Source: Pisaster brevispinus
Taxonomy: Eukaryota; Echinodermata; Asteroidea; Forcipulatida; Asteriidae
Length of the DNA stretch: 64,000 nucleotides
Direction: 5' to 3'
Assembly: GCA_023634235.1 (NCBI GenBank)
Contig: JAMKCF010000015.1
Span: 14,852,087-14,916,086 of the forward strand
Shown: positions 23,101-38,100 of the stretch, one piece after another
Layout: every line of letters starts with the position of its first letter
How positions within the stretch are numbered: position 1 is the first letter of the stretch
Translations under genes and position numbers: made by a program
Notes under the pieces: model-generated
What the model was told of the DNA's origin: nothing
What the model saw: only the letters and a program-made list of their open reading frames with translations
Databases searched by the model: none

Positions 23101-26100
23101 TTAAAAGGCTGCTGGCCACAGACATTCCACATTACATAATGACATACAATGACAATATTATTATCGATAAATAACAATAGTTGCAGAATAGTTGCAGAAA
23201 CTGTGTTAATTAATTACCCAGCGGAACTGGGCAGGAACATCACCTTCACCCCGTCATCAGGAGCACTGCGGTAAAGAAGTGAGTAGTAAGAAAAATAAAA
23301 ACAAACACACCATGAAATATATTAGCAGTCAGTGGAACAAGAGGGAAGGGTGAGGGGGAGGTTGGTGGGTAGGGTGGGTAGGGGTGAGGGGCGGCAAATG
23401 TAGCTGGTAGGGTTAGGGGTGGGCCTAAATTGGAAAAGGTATATAGAGGGCAGTAGCTCATTTTATGAATGGGTGGATTGTGGAGATGGAGGGTCAGAGG
23501 AAGGGACAGGGGGACAGGGGGACTGGGGGAGAGGACAGGGGGACTGGGGGAGAGGCCAGGGGTGTTTTGTACGTGATGGGGTTTGGAGACAGCAAAGTGA
23601 GGCGTGGGTAGGGAGGTGGGTGGGGGTACTTGTTAGGTTGTGGGCAGATGGGTTTTAAGAGAAGATTGGTGTGTTGTGAAATGGGTGGAAGGATTTGGCG
23701 TTAATGATTCAGAGAGGGTTGGAGGTTGCAATGAAGTGGGTAAAGATGAGTTGGTTGTGGATGAGAGGCTTGTGGCGGTAAGGTTGTCGGGTGGATAGTT
23801 GGCTGAGAACATGAGATTGGATAAAGGAATAAAAGTGTCTGCCAGGTACTACTTATCTGTCCACAGCAGTTTCTCATCTTCTTTGCTCAACGAGGAGCGG
23901 CGCAGTGTAAGAATGAAAAAAGATATGATCGCTTTTTATAAACCATTCCCTGTCAGATCTATGCCGAGCACGCCACTAAATATCCCTGACTGATGTAGAC
24001 TAATCACATCTACTGCCGCGGGGGTAGGTTAAGAGATTATTATTCACTGAGACGTTTTATCGTAAAAGTCAGAGCTTGCGTTCAGACACAGCGTAATGGT
24101 AGTTTTATTAATCGGAGCTGACATTTATAGAGCACAACTGTCATTGCCAGAGGCTGGGATTAGATGATATTTGCTCGTGTTCCCTCCCAATGTTTTTCCA
24201 TCGATCTCAACTCTACTTCTTAAAGGTATTACACAGCATTGGTACGGATAAAAAAACATTAATTAAATTTAGTCTGAAAGCTTACTGATTAGGAAATTCA
24301 TATTTGAACCATTTTTTTTAGGCCACTAACTATTTTTTGCAGTTATACCATAGGTCCTTTTGGTTGATTAGCACTTTGCAACAGCTAATTGCACATTCTC
24401 AACCCTTTTCAGCTTATTTTGGTTGTTGAGGACAATATAATTACGTGCTGAAAATTGTGCATGATTTTTCACTATTTTTCTCCTGACTCACACGGAGGAT
24501 TAAGCCCAAGTTTTCACAGGTTTGTTATTTTATGTATATGGTTGATAAAAAAAGAAGAAAAAAGAACACTGTCTTTGATTATTTTGTCAGCTCTACCAAT
24601 CCTGTATAATAGCTTTTAGAAAAGAAAAAAACAACTTTAGACATGAAAGTGAAAAAAACATTTGGCAAAGAGAACACTCTGCGATTGCCCTCGTTGTAAA
24701 CATTCTATAAAAAGCATAACTGGGAGTTAATAACGTATTCGAGACATCTTGTTTTTCAAACAAAATCTGACAGACTTCGCTGTTTACACTTGATTATTTA
24801 GGGAACATGTTTCTGTTTTTTGTGGTAATGTTCGTCTCCAATGTATGTATCCATATCGACAGATCTAGACCATGATGTTACGTGCTGGCAGCTGATGGTG
24901 ATCATGATGAAGAGGGAATATAAATCCGAAAATATTCACATCACATTTTGTTTGATGTGACACGACATGAATAGTCTGACAGTGGGACATGACGTTGGGC
25001 ACCTATTACATCAAGTTTTGAGGTTTCAATTTCACTGGAAGCCAGGCAGAATTCATGAGAATGTCACTGGCGTCACGTACAAGCGATCAGAACTTTTGTT
25101 TTTCACTTTGAAAAAGAACATTATTTTCTGACGTGGAAGTCTTTTCCTGTTGTTGGAAGATGGAATAGTAAAAAGGAAGTCTTCAATCTTTGTGTCTGCT
25201 CTTATAAAGATGATTGCTTTGGGGGAAAGGAAGAAATCTAGGATATGGGACGGGGAAATGGAAATGTGTGGATGGGATATGGGAAAAGTGTGGATGGGAT
25301 ATGGGAAATGTTTGGATGGGAAAATAAAAATGTTTGGATGGGAAAATGGAAATGTTTGGATGGGAAAATAGAAATGTTTGGATGGGAAAATAGAAATGTT
25401 TGGATGGGAAAAGGGAAGTGTTTGGATGGGAAAATGGAAATGTTTGGATGGGAAAAGGGAAAAGTTTGGGAAAAGGGAAGGTTTGGTTGGGAAAAGGAAA
25501 TCATTTGGATGGCAAAAGGGAAATTGTTTGGATGGGAAAAGGGAAACATTTTGATTGGAACGGGGGAAAAGTTTTGATGAGAATTAAAAGACTAAAAAGG
25601 AAGAGAGGACAAGGGCAAGGGGAGGAAGAACGTTAAATAGAAACACTGATTTAAAAAAACAGCAGCATTGGTGTTCACTCCAGAGTAATTGAAAACCCGC
25701 CCAAGAAATTAAAATGGTGTTCACGTCTATGTTAGAATGGGAAATTTCCCCCAAATTTGACAGGCACAACTAACTGTCCAAACAAACGCTGCTATTCAAA
25801 CAAATAACCAATAAGATTGATTGAAATGCAAAGTTAGTTTGCATCGAGCCTGCCCTTTTTTTTTAAGGGTAGACTGTATCAAAAACTCAAAACTTTTTAA
25901 AAACTTTACACAAAATACTGGATTCTGGTTTTTGTTCCAAGCATCGTTCCCAAGTATGTCCCCAAGTTCTATTGATTGGGGGTATGCTTGATGACTGGGA
26001 GGGGTCAGGGAGTTGTTGGCGAATAGATAAAGGTGGGGGGGGGGGTTTATTGCAACTGGAGTGAGCACAATTACTTCAAAACACAGTTTACAAAATATCT

Positions 26101-29100
26101 TCAAAAAGCTAGGTTCAAACTTAGCTCATCGTTTCAAAATGGCACATCAAAATTTTCAAATCAAATAGAACTTCACAAAAATATTAGTAAATGAAATTAG
26201 AGAGGTAAGCTAAAATAAATTATTAGTCTGACTAACTTCACAATGAAAACAAATGCAATGACAAGCAATGTGTAAGAGGTTTAGAAGAACAGGTTTCATT
26301 AAATGTGAGATTTTCGAATCAAATATTTTCTGACATTCCATCGAAAAGTTGAAAACTACAGAAAGTTAATATTACGAAAGTTTCACTCAGAACAAAAATG
26401 AGACGCAGCCACAAAAACAAAGTTTGTCTGTCCACAATAGACACCCCCCCCCCCCCCCCGCACTGATGATGTCACAGTTTGTTTACTGCATTGCTTTATA
26501 AGTGATGTAGCTGGGCGCCAGGCCTGGAATTTCATAGTTGAGGGGGCAACGCCATTTTCATTTTGCAAAGGGCACTTCCATTGGAAAGTTCTTACGGGGC
26601 ACCAAGGCCAAGACCATGGGGCAACACAGGCTATGGCCTTCGTGGCCTGCTTGTAAATCCAGGCCTAGGGTATTGCAATTCTGACAGTTGCGCAGAGACA
26701 CAATGGTTTCCCAATTTTCCACAAAGTGTTAAACAAACTGTGACATCATCAGCACAAAGGCTCATTGGAATTTGATCGCCCCTTCCCCAAAAATACAATT
26801 CCAAAAGACAAAAAATAATAATAGATATAAACAAAAAAAGACAGATATCTCTCAAGGGATAAATAGGTGAATGATACTGGTAATTATTTTAGTGCCCCTC
26901 AAAAAAGATGTTGACAAACTAGGGAGACCACCAACATAAGGGCTAGATAGCTCAGATGGTAGAGCACTGGTACATTAATCCAGAGGTCACAGGTTTAAGT
27001 CCCGCTCTAGTAAATTTTTCTTTTTTCAACCCAAAATTATTAAAAAGACAGGGTTGGACTATCAGCATACACACAGATCCTTGGCTTACTCAATTTGTAT
27101 TCTTATCTTTAAAAAGGCAAAACACTTTTTAAAACCATTTTGTTCAAACCCAAAATCTCTGAAGTCTTTGTGAAAACGTCTCATACTTTTGTCACCCAAA
27201 TGCTTCCAAATTAGTGAAGGAACGGATACAGACTTCATGCAGTTTGCTAGTCTAGTTCCTAAGCTTAGTTTGTAAATACGGAGACAGTAGGTAAGTCAAA
27301 GTTACTTGATGTCGTAAAGTGACAACACAACTTTTGGTAATTTAAACAACAGTAAAGTGACAAACAAGAACAAGATAAACATGCTCAACGGACGACAGCA
27401 AACAAAATGTCTAGAAATGATTAATTGTTTATAAGACTATAATAGTTACAGAATTTTACAGAACTGGTATGACGCTGGTTACACCATTTGGTTATGCTAG
27501 TTACAGCATTGGTGATGCTAGTTGGTAATGCAAGTTACAGCAATGGTGATGCTGGTTACAGCATTGGTAATGCTAGTTTCAGCATTGCAATGCTAGTTAC
27601 AGCATTGGTAATGCTAGTTACACTATTGATAATGATAGTTTACAGCGTCGGTAACACAAGTTACCACATCGGTTAATCTAGTTACATTAGCTGCATTGGT
27701 AACACTACATGCACATGTATACCTGTGCATGTAGTTGAAGATTGGCGATGCTAGTTATAGCATTGATAAAACTTGTAACCGCATTAGTAATGCTAGTTAC
27801 ATGTATATCACTGGTAATGCTAGTTACAGGATTGATAATATTACAGAGTTTTTTAATAGTAGCAGAAAACAACATTATAAATACTGCATTGGTAATAGTA
27901 TATGTGATGCTACTTGTGGTATTGCTAACACTAGTTACCACAATAGTAATGCTAGTTACAGTACTGTTTATGCTAGTTACACAGTTAATAAAGCTGTAGA
28001 GTAGTTCAATAGAGCATTAGAGCTCACTAGTTATTGAGAATAAACCAACTGTTTTCAGAGCCACCGCTTCTCCTCACACATTGCGCTACAAAAACTGCAT
28101 ACTATTTAAACATCACTCTCAAAAGTGACTTAACTTGTTGAGTAGGAACTGTCCAGAGATTACAAAAGCTGTACACACCACAGCGTCTACATTTGTACGA
28201 CTCTAAAATCTCTTGAAAAAAAAAATCCTTTTCATAAATTTGAAAAGTTGCTGAATCCAACTCCCCCTTTTTTCACTAATAATGTCCAACCCCCCCAAAA
28301 ACCCCAAACCAACAACAACAAAGCTAACCCTTTTTTGGTCAAAATGAGTGAAAAGAAGCAATAAAATTGGTATCTTCTTGTTTCCAAATGCTTCCAGGAA
28401 AGTAGGAAAAGGTTCATGAATAAATTTTACAAAACAAAATTTCCTGAATGGTACGGCTCCTTACTTTTTAGTGGCCGCACTACATGAAGGAATGCCATCA
28501 GGTACAAAATCATCCTTACATCAAAAGTTTTGGATTAATGTCTGGTTCAACTCTATGCAAATTCTTTTTTTCTAGAATTATAGCCAGCTTTGCTTTTGCC
28601 ACCAGGGCCCAATTTCATAGAGCACAAAAAGTAGCTAAACACAACACAATCTATGCATACCGGAATTAGGTTACCAGCCAAACTACCATGTTACATCTAC
28701 AATTTGTTACTGGTATCCTGCTCATTTCTGCCTAGCAGACAATTGGTACAATATTTTCTGCTTAATAGCTTTATGAAATACGGCTCTTGTTGGCACGGGA
28801 AACCAGTAAAGACAATGTCTGATGAGATTTGGCTAGGGATGTGGGTTACCAAGCAAACTTCTTCCACGCTTTGCCAATTTGGGGACTTAAAGCGGATCTA
28901 CCAAACTGGTGACAGGGAAACACTGTGTTTCGAAGAACCAAAGTCTGACACAAAAAGATCACTTACAATGTTGACAATCAATAATCATGTTTACTTTTGC
29001 ATCATTGTATCCTACAGAAGAACAAATTTATTTGGCATAACATTGTCCGCCTGTTGACTGAGCTGACAGGATTTAAAATTTTGTTATCTGTGCTCTGTAG

Positions 29101-32100
29101 TTGAGAAATTCTTTTAAAGAAAGATGATTCAAGGGCAAATAAGATATGGGAAAACTTAAATTCTCACAAAATAAACAATGAATTTTCACTTTCTGTGGAA
29201 AGAATGATTGCATCAGTTCAACTGGGTCATTAGCAAGACATGACTCTACTTCAGAATTTGAGATGCGACTCTTTTAAAGGCAGAGGGTGTACTTTTGGTA
29301 ATTACTCCACAATTTAATGATCATAAAAACTGACTTGGTAAAGAGTACTGAAGAGCTGTTGGTTTTATAAAACATTGTTAGAAACGACACCCTTTGAAGT
29401 AATGTAGTTTTAGAGAAAGACGTAATTTTTCACCCAAATATTTGAATCTCAGAAAGGCTTCAGGCATGAAGCCTTTCTCAGGCATCTGAAAGCACACAAC
29501 TCTATATGACAAGGGTGTTTTTTCTTTCATTATTTTCTTGCAACCTTGATGAACAATTGAGCCCAAATTTTCACAGGTTTGTTCTTTTTTTTTTTTTTTT
29601 GGGATACACCAAGTGAGGATACTGGTCTTTGACAATTACCAAATGTGTACCCCGCCTTTGAAATACAACCCTATTTGAGATACGACCCTAGTTGAGATAC
29701 GACCCTAGTTGAGATACAACCCTAGTTGAGATATGACCTCATTAGCAATACAACCATATTTTAAAGAAAGAACACTTTTGGCAGGCAGAATTTCAAGGTC
29801 ATACCTTCCTCAAGCATTTCTGGATCTACCCACAAAACAATGGAGGTAAAATACCACCATAAATGACTGAAAATAATTGCAAAAGTACAAAATAAGACAC
29901 TTTTCCTCAACTATATTATGAACTTGGCTGGCTGGCTCTACAAAATAACAATAAAGTGCCTTCAGATCATAATAATGAAACTTTTTTAAAGACTAGTTAT
30001 ATAAATATTTCTCGATGATAGCGATTGGCAATGATTGGTGCTCATCCAAAATTCAGTGCTGACCATCCCTTTATCACAAACTACAAAATAACGACAGATA
30101 AACTTGTAACTTTGTGATATCTGTCCATTTGTTTGTTTGTATTTATGTGACGTAGGCTGCTAGATTTAACGCAACAGGCTTCATTAACAGGGAAAACAGG
30201 GTGGAATTCTTGCCATGCACAGAAAAAAAAATCATTCGCATCAACAACTCATGCTCAAACCACACTGTTATCGGACATTCAGATTGCGTTAACTGCAATG
30301 CCAAAACGGGTCTATTAAATTACAGCACTACCAAACCACCAATGGATTTTAGTTGTATATTTATATACCCTACTTACACAAATAGAGTTTTGTTTATAAC
30401 TGACTATCTAAATAAATATTATATGCATTAAGAAATACCAGAATTCTTGTGTCAATAGCACTCTCGAAAGTACCATGGCCCAATTTTATAAAGCTGCATA
30501 AGGACAAAAAGAAGCTAAGCACAAACAAACTTTGGTTACCAGATATAGGTCACCAGCCAAGATACCATTTCACATGTACAGTTTGTGGATGGTTTCCTGC
30601 TAAATTGTGCTAAGCATAAATTTGTTAAGCAATGTTTTCTGCTTAAGCAGCTCTATGAAATTGGCACCTGGATCTCAGACAGAAACAAATCAAAGTTTAC
30701 TAACATACGCGTATGTAAATATCTGAGTTTTATGTTAACTCGCGTGCACTGACAAAATGGCTGCCCATGACAATGGTCTACACAGCGAATACGAGCAAGA
30801 CTTCTGGTAGTTCAAAATATGATAAACTATTACTTTCTTGACGACCTTTTATTTTATTAAATACGACTTATTCCTTAAACCATATTTCAGCTAAAATAAT
30901 ACTTTATGCTAACATTAAAATCTGGTTTTAATTCCCTTGTCAAATTTTGAAATACATACATGTAAGCCCCTTTCACACAACTGGACAAATTTCCTGGAAA
31001 ATTTGGTTGAACTTACCATACTTTCATTTCATTTCATTGATTCTGGTTGTGAAGCCAAGAACTCTCAGAAAAGCGAACTTAATCACTTCCCAAGAACCAA
31101 ATGGAGAGAAGACAAGGAAGGAAGTTTTAGATGTGGGAGATTTATTCCAGGGAAAACCCACACAGCCAGGTAGGGACTGAAAACCCAATCCACATAGTGC
31201 CCCTGGTGTGATTCGAACCGGGGTCCCAGAGGAGGAAGGCAAGGAAAGATACCACTATGCCAGTCCCTAAACTATTAGCCTGGCAAACTCCCAGGGAAAT
31301 AGCTACCCCTACTTGGGAGTAGGGTTAAGCGAGACAACTCCCGGGTAGTTATGCCGAGTGTTTATCTTTCCCAGGAAAATTGCACAAAGAGTGGAGCAAA
31401 CATAGTGTGGTGGCAAGGCTCAAATTCCCCAGGAAATTCCTGGGGTTTCATACCCTGGGAGTCGGCTCAATAGTGTGAAAAAGGCTACGCAGGACAAAAC
31501 ATAACCAAAACGAAGTCCAAATATGCAACAACTTTCAGTCACCAAAGCAGTGTAGCATTGTGTTTGTAGGTTAGCAAATTTGTTCGCATAAAAGCAATGT
31601 TTGTAACACCTTATTGCTCTGCCTGTTTTGTTGTTTCTTTTTACCTCTTGCTTGGTCATACCCCACCATGAACCAACAGTTCTTGTGATTCTTTGCTTTG
31701 ACTACTGTTCTCACATTAAAAGTATTACACAGGATTGGTTGAGCTGACAAAATAGGTGCAGACAGTGTTCATGTTTTGTGTGACCAACCAAATACATGAA
31801 ATAACAAACCTGTCAAAATTTGGGCTTAATCCATTGTGTGAGAAACTATGCACAATTTTCAGCATGTAAACACAATGACCTTAATTTTGGTTGTAACAAC
31901 CAAAATCAGCTGTTGCGTTTTTTTGGTTTGTTTTAGGTTTTCAGATAAAATTTTCTTGAATATGACTTCATTTCAGAGGAAAATGATTCACAGGAAAAAT
32001 GGTTCTAGTACGAACTTGATAACCAGTGAGCTTTTTATCTTTGCCAATCCTGTTTAATACATTTCATCTAAAGTGAAAGTTGTTGCAGGAATGACACTTA

Positions 32101-35100
32101 TTTGGGTAAAACATAAAGACTTACAGACAAGATGTACAATGGTGGTATACACATTGTACAAGCTAAATCTTCTACCTTTATGATCGTATGAATGCTTACA
32201 AAACTTCATTTATTTTACGGGGCATAAACATGAAGCAGGGTATATAAATATGCCATGACACACAACAAACGTGTCCATGTTTGTATATAAAATAAACAAG
32301 TTACACACTCTGTTGCATCGATCAACAAATAACCTTTTTGTCTGACAAATCCATTGGTGGAAGTAACATTTAAATAATAACGACACAATCAACTTTGCCA
32401 CACATATATTCAAATACACCCATAACTGTTATGACAAAATCACCAAGGCCCAGTCATACCTCAAACAATAGTTGTGACAATTACACAAAAACACTTAATA
32501 TTCAGACATTTTTGTGGTCTTTAAAACACCTTTCTTCGAAGGAGGACATTTTCCTTTTGTGTCTTCACCAAAAAATAAAATTTTCAAGAAAACCTTCCGA
32601 AGATGTCTGAAAGAAAATGGCTGGGGTCCAACTTAAGAAAAAAATTGCTTGGCAAGTTTCTTTGCTAAGCATAAGGATAAGCAGGGTACCAGTCACAATG
32701 ATGTAAAATTACACATTTTGGCTGGTAAACTGTTTCTGCTAAGCAAGATTTTTCTGTGCTTAGCTTTACAATTGGCAGACATGTGGACACAAGGTGGCAG
32801 CAGACATACCAGGAAACTTTCCATTGTGTACGCTGATGCGATCATGTGCACATTACCGAGAACAATGGATTTACCTGGTAAGTCTGCTGCCACTGAGTGT
32901 ACACAAAGTCTTTTATTGCAAACAACATCTGCAGTCAATAGTCAGTGCCTCATTTGTATGTTTTGCTTTTTGCTTTATCGTCGAACAAAACGACAAATGT
33001 TTGTTTTCGATATTGCTACAGACTACAGAAAGATGACAAAATAATGGTTGTAAATTCTACATGGTGATATATTCTACGCGATGATGGACAAGTTATTATT
33101 TGACGATATGATTGGGTCTTGTTTTATCCATGCCACAAAATGACTTGAGACGCAAAGGTGCTGAAATATTATTTATTCAAAAATGCTGTGTGTTTCGTAC
33201 AGACTATGTATAATTACAAAAAGTGATTAACCAAACATGATGAACATTAATAATTATGACACTAAAAAATTCAAACTAATGCATGCTACGTATGTTTACA
33301 CGTATAATGGATATCTGAAGGGAGTAAGAGGAGCAGCCAATCAGGGAGCTTGTTATATAGTCCTTGTCAACTTCTGACCAATCACATTGTTTCTTTGAAA
33401 GATAATGAATGTACTTCCATCAAGTAACAAAACAGTCAGCCAATCAAGTGAGTGCTTTGATTAGGTTTTAAAAATGCAAGCTGTTTTTTGATTGGCCTAA
33501 TAAAGTAGCAATGTATACACACTTTTGTATCTGTTATATGCTTTGTTCTAATTGGACAAACGATTTGACCAATCAGATTTGCTGTCATAAATTAATTTTC
33601 AGCCATCTCATTGGTTTAAGTTGTTCATTAACTAACCTTCATGTGTGTTTGTTTCTAATTGGCTAAGACATCTCAACCAATCCCACCTTTGCTTTTAACA
33701 TTTAAATTAACCTGCTTGTTTGTGATTGGACGATTGGAATGTATTTTAAGATTGACTGCTCACTCGTTCATCCCCAGAGACAGGGTTAAAAAGTCATGAA
33801 CTATAAAAGGAAATGAAACTTTTAATGCGAGAGACATTCCCACCCGAAAACTGACAACACTCAATTAAAAAAAATTGGAGTAAATCGGGGTGTAAATCAG
33901 TTACCCTGGTTCCCGGGGATAGTTCATGGCTGGGCTTGTGGGGCTCTGAGGCCCACTGGATATTTCATGTTTTACCGTTTGATCTACTGTGAATACTGGA
34001 ACGATTCCCTGACATCTGTGAGGGGGGATAAAGTATGCATCAATAGTTTAGCAAGAAATTTGTACAAATTTTAAAACAAAGATTTTAAATCTATTAATGA
34101 AAGTTGAGGTGATTCACAACAGGATTATTATTTTTCTTCAAACTGATACAATAAAAACATAGTAGACAAATGTTTACAATCTAAGTAAATGAAAAAACTA
34201 TTTCGAGCCTTACATATCTGTCCATCTTTCGATTGTAAAAACACTAACTATGATAATTGTTCACAATGGAAGACAATGTTTTTTTATAAACATTTATTGG
34301 CATGACCAAACTGTTTCATTTATGCTGTCTTCAAAATTATGCATACATTATCTACAATGTCATAATATCTGTACTTAAATACATTTTCGTTGTCCCCCAA
34401 AACAATGCCCTACCCCTTTTGATCCCCAAATATTACTCAGCCCCGCCCTGATCTTGTTCCTTTCCATTGATCCCATCACCTCACCTCACCCGCCTCCTTG
34501 ATCCTACTCTCCCCCATTGAACCCCTATACCTCATTCTGCCACTTTCCCAAATCCAAACCCTCCCCTTCACCCATTCATTCTACCCCCTACAGCCCTCTC
34601 CACCCAGATAACCCTCACCCCATCCCTTCTCATCACAACTCCACCCCCAAGAACTTACCCCATCTCAACATACATCTAGAGCTCCAAACCTCCCCTTCAC
34701 CCTTTCACTCTACCCCATCAGCCCTTTCCACCCAGTCAACCCTTTCCACCCAGTCAACCCTCTACCCCTCCCATCACAACCCCTAAGAACTAATCCCTTC
34801 TCAACATACGTCTTGACATCATCTGGATTCTGCATGAGTGCCCTTGCCACCCAGTCAACCCTTTCCACCCAGTCAACCCTCTACCCCTCCCTACCCCTCC
34901 CGCCACAACCCCTAAGAACTAATCCCCTCTCAACATACGTCTTGACAGCATCTGGATTCTGCATGAGTGCCCTTGCGATGACAGCGTTGGGATCCTCCCT
35001 CTGTGGTGCCGTGTACCTAGACTTAAACATCGCGATGGGCGGTCTAACCACTGGTGGAACCACGAGCGGAGGAGGCCTTGGATGCCTGGGTCGTCTTAAG

Positions 35101-38100
35101 ACACACGACGATCAAGCAGTGAGAAAAAGTTTTAGAACTACAGGATGGTACAACACGGGTAGTTCAACTATAAGTCACCAGAGTGCCTTAATTAAGCAGA
35201 AAGTTCTAGAATTAAGTCAAAAATAGAATTCTAGGAAAAGTGTCCGCTGTTACTGTATTGTTCTTTTTAAATTATGCGATGGATAGATAAAATATTGGTG
35301 AAAAATCCAAATACACAGAATATTTAGAAAGCTGATGCAATTTTGAAGAAGATAATTTTTTTCAACTTTGAACAGTTTTTCAAAATTTCTTAAATAAACC
35401 GTTTTTAAAAGACAATTCTCTCATTTTCTTAAAAAAAAAAAAAAAAAATGCAATGTATCTTTTGAGGAAGTTTGCTTTTTAGATATTGAATAATTAAAGA
35501 CAATCCTTCTTATAAAGAGCACTGTTATTAAAGAGGTTCAAGTCCCAAGTCTCGTTTCTGATTTGTGTCTCTTTGGTTTGCTGTCCTCTTATAACAACGT
35601 TCCTGTTATAAAGAGGTCATTTGGCCAGTTCCAGCAATCTCATTATAATGACAGTCCACTGTTTTCAGTTACTTATAATATTCCTCCTTACCAATGTTGT
35701 ACCATCCCTAAAAAAAATTCCCTGTCTGTTAAACATAAAACAATTAGACAAAACTTGTGGCACACTCGTTACGCTCATCATCAAATACAACGCTTCCATC
35801 CAGGGGTGGCTTCTTGGTGGCCGGGCTCATCTCTATGCCGTGAGTTAGGTGCGCCATGCAAACATTCCAGGAATGCGAGTTATGCTGGCTGCACTTAACA
35901 TGCAAGGGATCGGCCCAAAAATATCCTTGTATAAAAAAAAAAAAAAATCCACATCTGTGTGGAGAGTTTTAAGATATGAGAAAATAGTATTAGCTTTTGC
36001 AAACTGCTTTCTAACCAAAAAGCACCTACGGTATAAATGCACAAATTATAGTGGCCTGGCGTTTTAACACTTTTTTAGCCTTTGAGAAAGACTCTGCTAG
36101 GGTCGAAATGTCAGGACACTAACTAATTTTGTTTTGTTTTAAAATATCATTCAGTGAATATTTTGCCCCCAAACAAAAAAACCCCAAAACAAAACAAAAC
36201 CCTTAATGAGAGTGAATGAGAGTTGAATTATTTCAATAATTTCAGGGATTGAGTGGAACTAGTGCCAACTTTATCCTAACTTACTCATTTGAAAGTACTA
36301 GTCTTAGACTTTGTTTTTCGAGATAATGGAATTATTAAATAATCCGACAAAAATGGTTCACCGAAGTTTGAAACTTACTTTTATAACGGTGCAGTTTGGA
36401 TTTGACGGGGAAAATAGTTTCAACAGATAGAAAAATGCTCAATGTGATTAATATCAGTATGAACTTTCCACCAACTGAACCTTCAGATTAAAAGTTCATA
36501 TTTACAATTATGATAAATCTCAGTATGTGTCTATAAAAAGTTTGCTTGCTCAGAAAAAATATTTAAACAATTAAATTGAGGCAACTCTATATCTCACAAT
36601 TAAGTCTGAAACATTGAACATTTTAAATGATCAGTGTTGAAGTACTTCATCCAAACAATATGTTTCTTGTTATTGTTTACAATTTTTCTAAACTCAACAC
36701 CAAGTGATCAACAGAGAGTCATTTGGTAAATCTGCCAATTACGTTTTGTACCTTCCCTTTCAGACAACAATAGGCCCCCTGTAAAGCTACCATCATATGG
36801 TCACGTTCCCCGTGTGCATTTGTACTGATTTGCATTACACCAAAATGGTACCAGACCATTTTGCTCTCCCAGCCTCGGTCTGGGTTTTATTTATGTGAAT
36901 GTGACAAAAAACATGATGGCAGCCTGACAAGGGTCTATACATAATTAACAAATACAATATGAATATATAATACACTAGACAGTAGAGGGCGCTGTTCTAC
37001 CTCCTATTTTAGGACTCAAAAAAGCGTTCTCCAAGAAAACCTTTCTAATTGTGCCACCCTAAAATAAAAATTAAAAACCCAGAATGACTGGTCTGACTGC
37101 ATCAAACACATCTTTAACACACAACTTGAAATGAAAACTTTGTCAAGAAGTGGAGCAAGCCTGTGTGACATTTTCCACAGGAAGTTTTTGAGCCGGTCCC
37201 TGGAGCGTGGTATGAGATCTTCGGCATAGCAGGAATGTCACATGACTGGCTCAACACGATTCCAAATGCGTTCATGCTCTCCCTTTCACCACAGTATCAA
37301 TACAGCTGTACAGACATTTCTAGAACATGGTTTTAATCATTTTTAAAATAATAATAATTATCGTTCTACAGCTACCACCAGCCTGTGAAAAATACAACAG
37401 GCAAAGAAACGGTACAAAAATATAACTCAGAACTTCCCGTCCAAATTTGGCATTTCATAAAAAAAAATTAAGACTCAGCATTTGTGTTTAACAAAGTATC
37501 AAAATCATGCAGCAACATGTCAACAATTCATAAATATTTATGTACATTAAAAAAGACAAACTTTGAAAAAGTGTTAATAAGTTACGAACTCTTTGTTTAC
37601 ATTTCAGATTTTCATAAAAAGTTTTGATTTGATAATTATCCGGGACCAGTGAATTAAGAAATCACAGGGGAACTAAAGGCAAAACAACTACAACAATTAA
37701 TTCTGAATTATCCAAATTAATAAACAGCTAATTAAGAGACAATATTAGAGAGCAAAAAAAAAACCAACTTCAGCACAACAGTTCTGAACACACCAACTGA
37801 CATCCTGAAATATATCCCCCAATAATTAATATTCAATATTCAGTTTGGTTAATAATTTACTCAGGTTTGGGGATCTCCCCTACATATATTTTAAGACCTA
37901 CACATTTTCATTTCGTGCAAAGTATTAAAAAAAAAAACATTGACAAAATTCATACACGTACGAAAACAAATTTAGATGCATCTGTTCAAAGATCCATTCT
38001 GCAAAATCATTTCTACTTTTTTTAGAGCAAGAATCTTTCCTCTCACGCCACAGAAAAAATGCTGTTATTTTCTGACTACTTTTAGCTTAAAAAACGATAA

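Larger units (their letters stand above)
21187..33904 (-). other. Very large linker intron(s)
   Basis: Apart from the cassette exons at 23218-23265 and perhaps 23853-23885, this 12.7-kb stretch holds repeats: family G (21540-21930), family H (22720-23070), a G-rich tract (23340-23680), FB3 (24222-24612), two minisatellites (25250-25575, 27470-27990), a SINE (26940-27012), FB1 and FB2 copies, a hairpin at 32794-32893 and a CCAAT cluster at 33325-33745. Stretches 24640-25230, 25600-26500 and 28020-28600 show nothing recognisable. Confidence 0.6.

Noticed and set aside
25245..25577. Long WMGK/FGWE repeat ORFs on both strands
   Set aside because: Translation of a 22-bp minisatellite; no start context or conservation.
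26940..27012. Functional tRNA gene
   Set aside because: Although A- and B-box-like motifs are present, the anticodon arm pairs poorly and the tail is shared with other copies, which marks a SINE.
27735..28004. Repeat-rich ORFs with ALVMLVT-like units
   Set aside because: Translation of the 21-bp minisatellite.
34517..34786. Pro/Ser/His-rich plus-strand ORF
   Set aside because: It is antisense to a C-rich tandem repeat lying in the intron after exon 8.
35781..35832. Branch-point and acceptor-like sequence (CCTAACTCACGGCATAG) followed by an open, GC-richer stretch on the minus strand
   Set aside because: The phase compatible with exon 7 stops after 16 residues; the longer open frame is in the wrong phase and lacks a good donor.
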